This document shows, in pieces, positions 6,244 through 7,908 of a DNA stretch of 7,908 bases. Source of the DNA: Mailhella sp. (lineage in GTDB: Bacteria; Desulfobacterota; Desulfovibrionia; Desulfovibrionales; Desulfovibrionaceae); contig JAFWYI010000189.1 of the NCBI GenBank assembly GCA_017522745.1, positions 1 through 7,908 on the forward strand, in the 5' to 3' direction. Made by a program: the position numbers and the translations under genes. How positions within the stretch are numbered: position 1 is the stretch's first letter; each line of letters starts with the position of its first letter. The notes under the pieces are model-generated. The model was not told the origin of the DNA and made no database searches. It saw only the letters and a list, made by a program, of their open reading frames with translations.

Positions 6244-6672
6244 ATGAAGGCCACTTCCCATAACACCTTTACTGGCAAAATCATAGCCATCACCTCTGGA
6301 CCCATTACCGACGAAGTGGCGATTCAGCTTGAAACTGGCGAAATCATCTACTCGCAGATCTCCCACTCCAGCACCCTGGAAATGGGTCTCGAACTCGGCC
6401 AGCAGGCCACTGCATTCATCAAGGCCACGGAAACCCTCCTGTTCACTGACGTAGAAGGATATAAGATATCCAGCCGCAACCAGTTTACCGGCAAGATCGT
6501 TAAACTTAACCGCGGCTTCGTTACCGCCGAAGTTCTCGTTGAAACCTCTACCGGTGTGGAAATCAACGCCACCGTCACCCTCGCCGGCGTGAACCGCCTC
6601 AAACTCGATCGTGGCCACATCGCTACTGCTACCTTCAAGGCTTCCAGCGTCGTTCTCGCCGTCAAAGCCTGA
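6244..6672 (+). CDS. Tandem Mop/TOBE-domain molybdate-binding protein (molbindin-like)
   Basis: A 142-residue soluble protein of two consecutive Mop (TOBE-like) domains, at about residues 5-70 and 77-141. Each opens with the repeated pattern N-x-F-T-G-K-I and contains a V/T-x-x-EV beta segment. The second domain, SRNQFTGKIVKLNRGFVTAEV...FKASSVVLAV, closely resembles molbindins and the C-terminal region of ModE; the first is more diverged. Such proteins bind molybdate or tungstate oxyanions at subunit interfaces and act in cytoplasmic storage or homeostasis. The start at 6244 follows AGGAG (6234-6238) by five bases; an in-frame ATG at 6193 lacks a ribosome site. No DNA-binding domain or mod transport genes accompany it here. 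Only weak hairpins follow (AAAGCC 6664-6669 with GGCTTT 6694-6699). The large hairpin at 6728-6761 may end its transcript. Confidence 0.88.
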   Translation: MKATSHNTFTGKIIAITSGPITDEVAIQLETGEIIYSQISHSSTLEMGLELGQQATAFIKATETLLFTDVEGYKISSRNQFTGKIVKLNRGFVTAEVLVETSTGVEINATVTLAGVNRLKLDRGHIATATFKASSVVLAVKA

Positions 6673-6727
6673 CCAATCCCATGAATCGCCTGCGGCTTTT
6701 TATTGCTATATCTACGGCTTTAACGCA

Positions 6728-6761
6728 GAAAGGATCGCCCATGGAAATGGACGATCCTTTC
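6728..6761. terminator. Hairpin between convergent mop and tRNA-Trp (probable bidirectional terminator)
   Basis: GAAAGGATCG (6728-6737) pairs perfectly with CGATCCTTTC (6752-6761). After one C/A mismatch, CCAT (6739-6742) pairs with ATGG (6747-6750) around a GGAA loop. The 14 pairs have A/T-rich ends, but only about three Ts follow the stem in each direction. That is weaker than the two other terminators. The position between converging transcription units supports a terminator role. Confidence 0.65.
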
Positions 6762-6774
6762 ATTTATGAACGGC

Positions 6775-6850
6775 TGGCAGGCCAGGAGGGATTCGAACCC
6801 CCAACATGCGGTTTTGGAGACCGCCGCTCTGCCGTTGGAGCTACTGGCCT
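6775..6850 (-). tRNA. tRNA-Trp (anticodon CCA)
   Basis: A 76-base cloverleaf read on the minus strand. Acceptor AGGCCAG pairs with CTGGCCT, the D arm is GCTC/GAGC, and the anticodon stem GCGGT/ACCGC closes the loop CTCCAAA with anticodon CCA (complement TGG at 6815-6817). A T arm with TTCGAAT follows. Discriminator G and an encoded CCA end lie at 6778-6775. All arms are intact. It is transcribed from its own promoter just after yebC rather than in the frequent tRNA-Trp-secE-nusG arrangement. Confidence 0.97.
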
Positions 6851-6859
6851 ATGCGCGGC

Positions 6860-6888
6860 GTTATATCCCTTTCAGGAGCCGCTGTCAA
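6860..6888 (-). promoter_or_regulatory. Strong sigma70 promoter of tRNA-Trp
   Basis: On the minus strand, TTGACA (6888-6883, perfect -35) is followed after exactly 17 bases by TATAAC (6865-6860, five of six). The predicted start near 6853 lies only a few bases before the tRNA 5' end, as expected for a stable-RNA promoter. It begins three bases after the yebC stop codon. The GC-rich bases after the -10 (CGCCGCGC) resemble a stringent-response discriminator; that last point is inference. Confidence 0.85.
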
Positions 6889-6890
6889 AC

Positions 6891-7634
6891 TTAAGCTTCG
6901 GGGTCGAAGTCTTCGGGGAAGTCGGCGTTGGTGAACACGTTCTGCACGTCGTCGAGGTCTTCGAGGGCGTCGGTGAGGCGCACGAGCTTCTTGGCGGTTT
7001 CGGCGTCGATGGGGTTGAGCATGCGGGGCACCATGGCCAGCTGAGCTTCCATCATTTCCACGCCTTCGGCTTCAAGAGCTTCACGCACGGCGTTGAAGTC
7101 GCCCATGGCGGTACGCACTTCCCACACGGTATCTTCGTCCTGCACGTCTTCGGCACCGGCTTCGAGAGCCATGTTCATCACGGTTTCCTCGTCGGCATAC
7201 TTTTCCTTATCGAGGGTGATGACGCCCATGCGGTCGAACTGGAAGGACACGGAACCGCTTTCGCCCATGGCACCGCCGTACTTGGTGAAGGCGTGGCGCA
7301 CTTCGGCAACGGTACGGTTCTTGTTGTCGGTAGCGGTTTCGACGATGATGGCGACGCCGCCGGCACCGTAGCCTTCGTAGGTGATTTCGAAGAGTTCGCC
7401 GCCGGCATCTTGACCGGTACCCTTACGGATAGCGGCTTCGATCTTGTCCTTGGGCAGGTTCACGGCCTTGGCGGCCGCGATGGCGGAACGCAGACGGGCA
7501 TTGCCGGCCGGATCACCACCAGCCTTGGCAGCGATGATGATTTCCTTGGCGGCCTTGGTGAAGGCCTTGCCGCGCTTGGCGTCCTGAGCGCCCTTGCGGA
7601 GTCTGATGTTTGCCCATTTGTTATGTCCCGACAT
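6891..7634 (-). CDS. yebC: YebC/PmpR (TACO1) family protein
   Basis: A 247-residue cytoplasmic protein of the YebC family, with the standard length and the diagnostic N-terminus [23 protein letters not shown]. The block [23 protein letters not shown] and the acidic tail [12 protein letters not shown] also fit. The family was first described as transcriptional regulators. More recent work on bacterial YebC and mitochondrial TACO1 points to a translation role, easing ribosome stalling at proline-rich stretches; which applies here is unknown. The start follows GGAGG (7643-7639) by four bases, a rather tight spacing. It lies 25 bases after the rlmE stop, so the two are probably co-transcribed, giving a translation-themed pair. 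A tRNA-Trp promoter starts three bases past its stop. Confidence 0.96.
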   Translation of the reverse strand: MSGHNKWANIRLRKGAQDAKRGKAFTKAAKEIIIAAKAGGDPAGNARLRSAIAAAKAVNLPKDKIEAAIRKGTGQDAGGELFEITYEGYGAGGVAIIVETATDNKNRTVAEVRHAFTKYGGAMGESGSVSFQFDRMGVITLDKEKYADEETVMNMALEAGAEDVQDEDTVWEVRTAMGDFNAVREALEAEGVEMMEAQLAMVPRMLNPIDAETAKKLVRLTDALEDLDDVQNVFTNADFPEDFDPEA

Positions 7635-7658
7635 ATATCCTCCAAACGAAAAGTTTTG

Positions 7659-7908
7659 TTATTCCTGAACGGGACCCTTGAAGCCCATCGCCACTTCGAA
7701 GATTTCCTTGCTTTCGGCGCGGGAGCTTTTGGGTTTGAACGTCTTGACGGTGGTATAGCGCGCACGGAGCGGCTTTACGAGATCCTGAAAATCCGGCCCC
7801 ATGAAGATCTTGGCGATGAACGTGCCGCCAGGCTTCAGGTAGCGGTCTGCCACGTACATGGCTTCGAGTCACAGTTCGAGAGAACGGGCCTGATCGGTGA
7901 ATTTCGTC
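7659..7908 (-). pseudogene. rlmE: RlmE (FtsJ/RrmJ) 23S rRNA 2'-O-methyltransferase, C-terminal part, interrupted by in-frame TGA
   Basis: C-terminal part of the SAM-dependent enzyme that 2'-O-methylates the 23S rRNA A-loop uridine (U2552 in E. coli); the N-terminal part lies beyond the right edge. After TGA the frame reads MYVADRYLKPGGTFIAKIF, with the catalytic Lys at 7811-7809, then KPKSSRAESKEIF with the conserved Glu, and MGFKG near the end. Before the TGA the same frame continues with family-like TKFTDQARSLEL, so homology runs straight through a stop codon at 7871-7869. The downstream ATG at 7859 has no ribosome-binding site and would give only 66 residues lacking the SAM-binding core. 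The cause may be a real nonsense mutation, a base-call error, or, less likely, recoding. The sequence is otherwise undamaged. Identity is sure; inactivation is not. Confidence 0.75.

Noticed and set aside
6664..6701. Intrinsic terminator right after the Mop gene
   Set aside because: The six-pair stem AAAGCC/GGCTTT has a 24-base loop and the alternative GCC/GGC stem is only three pairs; too weak despite the T run.
7869..7871. Selenocysteine codon in RlmE
   Set aside because: RlmE is not a known selenoprotein and no convincing SECIS hairpin follows; kept only as an open question.

Overview
The window looks like chromosomal DNA from a GC-rich member of the Desulfovibrionaceae (Desulfovibrio, Bilophila or Mailhella type). 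This is an inference from the flavour of several proteins: the SMLQTIQIGD stretch of the signal peptidase, the CitMHS_2-type antiporter, and the RlmE tail reading KFTDQARSLEL. It is not a database match. Coding regions have strong C/G third-position bias, which leaves long meaningless open frames on the opposite strands.

Layout. Positions 1-365 (minus) are the N-terminal part of signal peptidase I (lepB), running off the left edge. A 274-base divergent gap follows. Then comes a plus-strand cluster: argJ (640-1848), a 96-residue DUF503/YlxP-like gene (1864-2154) and an NrnA-type DHH phosphoesterase (2144-3139, overlapping by 11 bases). After 104 bases lies dapA (3244-4122), closed by a strong intrinsic terminator. 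A 253-base regulatory gap precedes a CitMHS_2/NhaD-like sodium:proton antiporter (4376-5794). Its 3' side carries a structured stretch ending in a second strong terminator at 5887-5926. An AT-richer, gene-poor stretch (5928-6243) with a perfect 24-bp palindrome leads to a two-domain molybdate/TOBE (Mop) protein (6244-6672). The right end is minus strand: rlmE (interrupted by an in-frame TGA and cut by the window edge), yebC, and tRNA-Trp with its own near-consensus promoter. A large hairpin lies between mop and the tRNA, where convergent transcription meets.

Functionally these are mostly housekeeping genes: protein secretion, arginine and lysine/diaminopimelate synthesis, nano-RNA and pAp turnover, ion homeostasis, molybdate binding, and translation (YebC, RlmE, tRNA-Trp). 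I found no defence system, mobile element, CRISPR array or new multi-gene system. The signals most worth checking are non-coding: a bipartite element repeated before both dapA and the antiporter, the 24-bp palindrome, the structured RNA after the antiporter, paired half-sites before the antiporter, and the premature TGA in rlmE.
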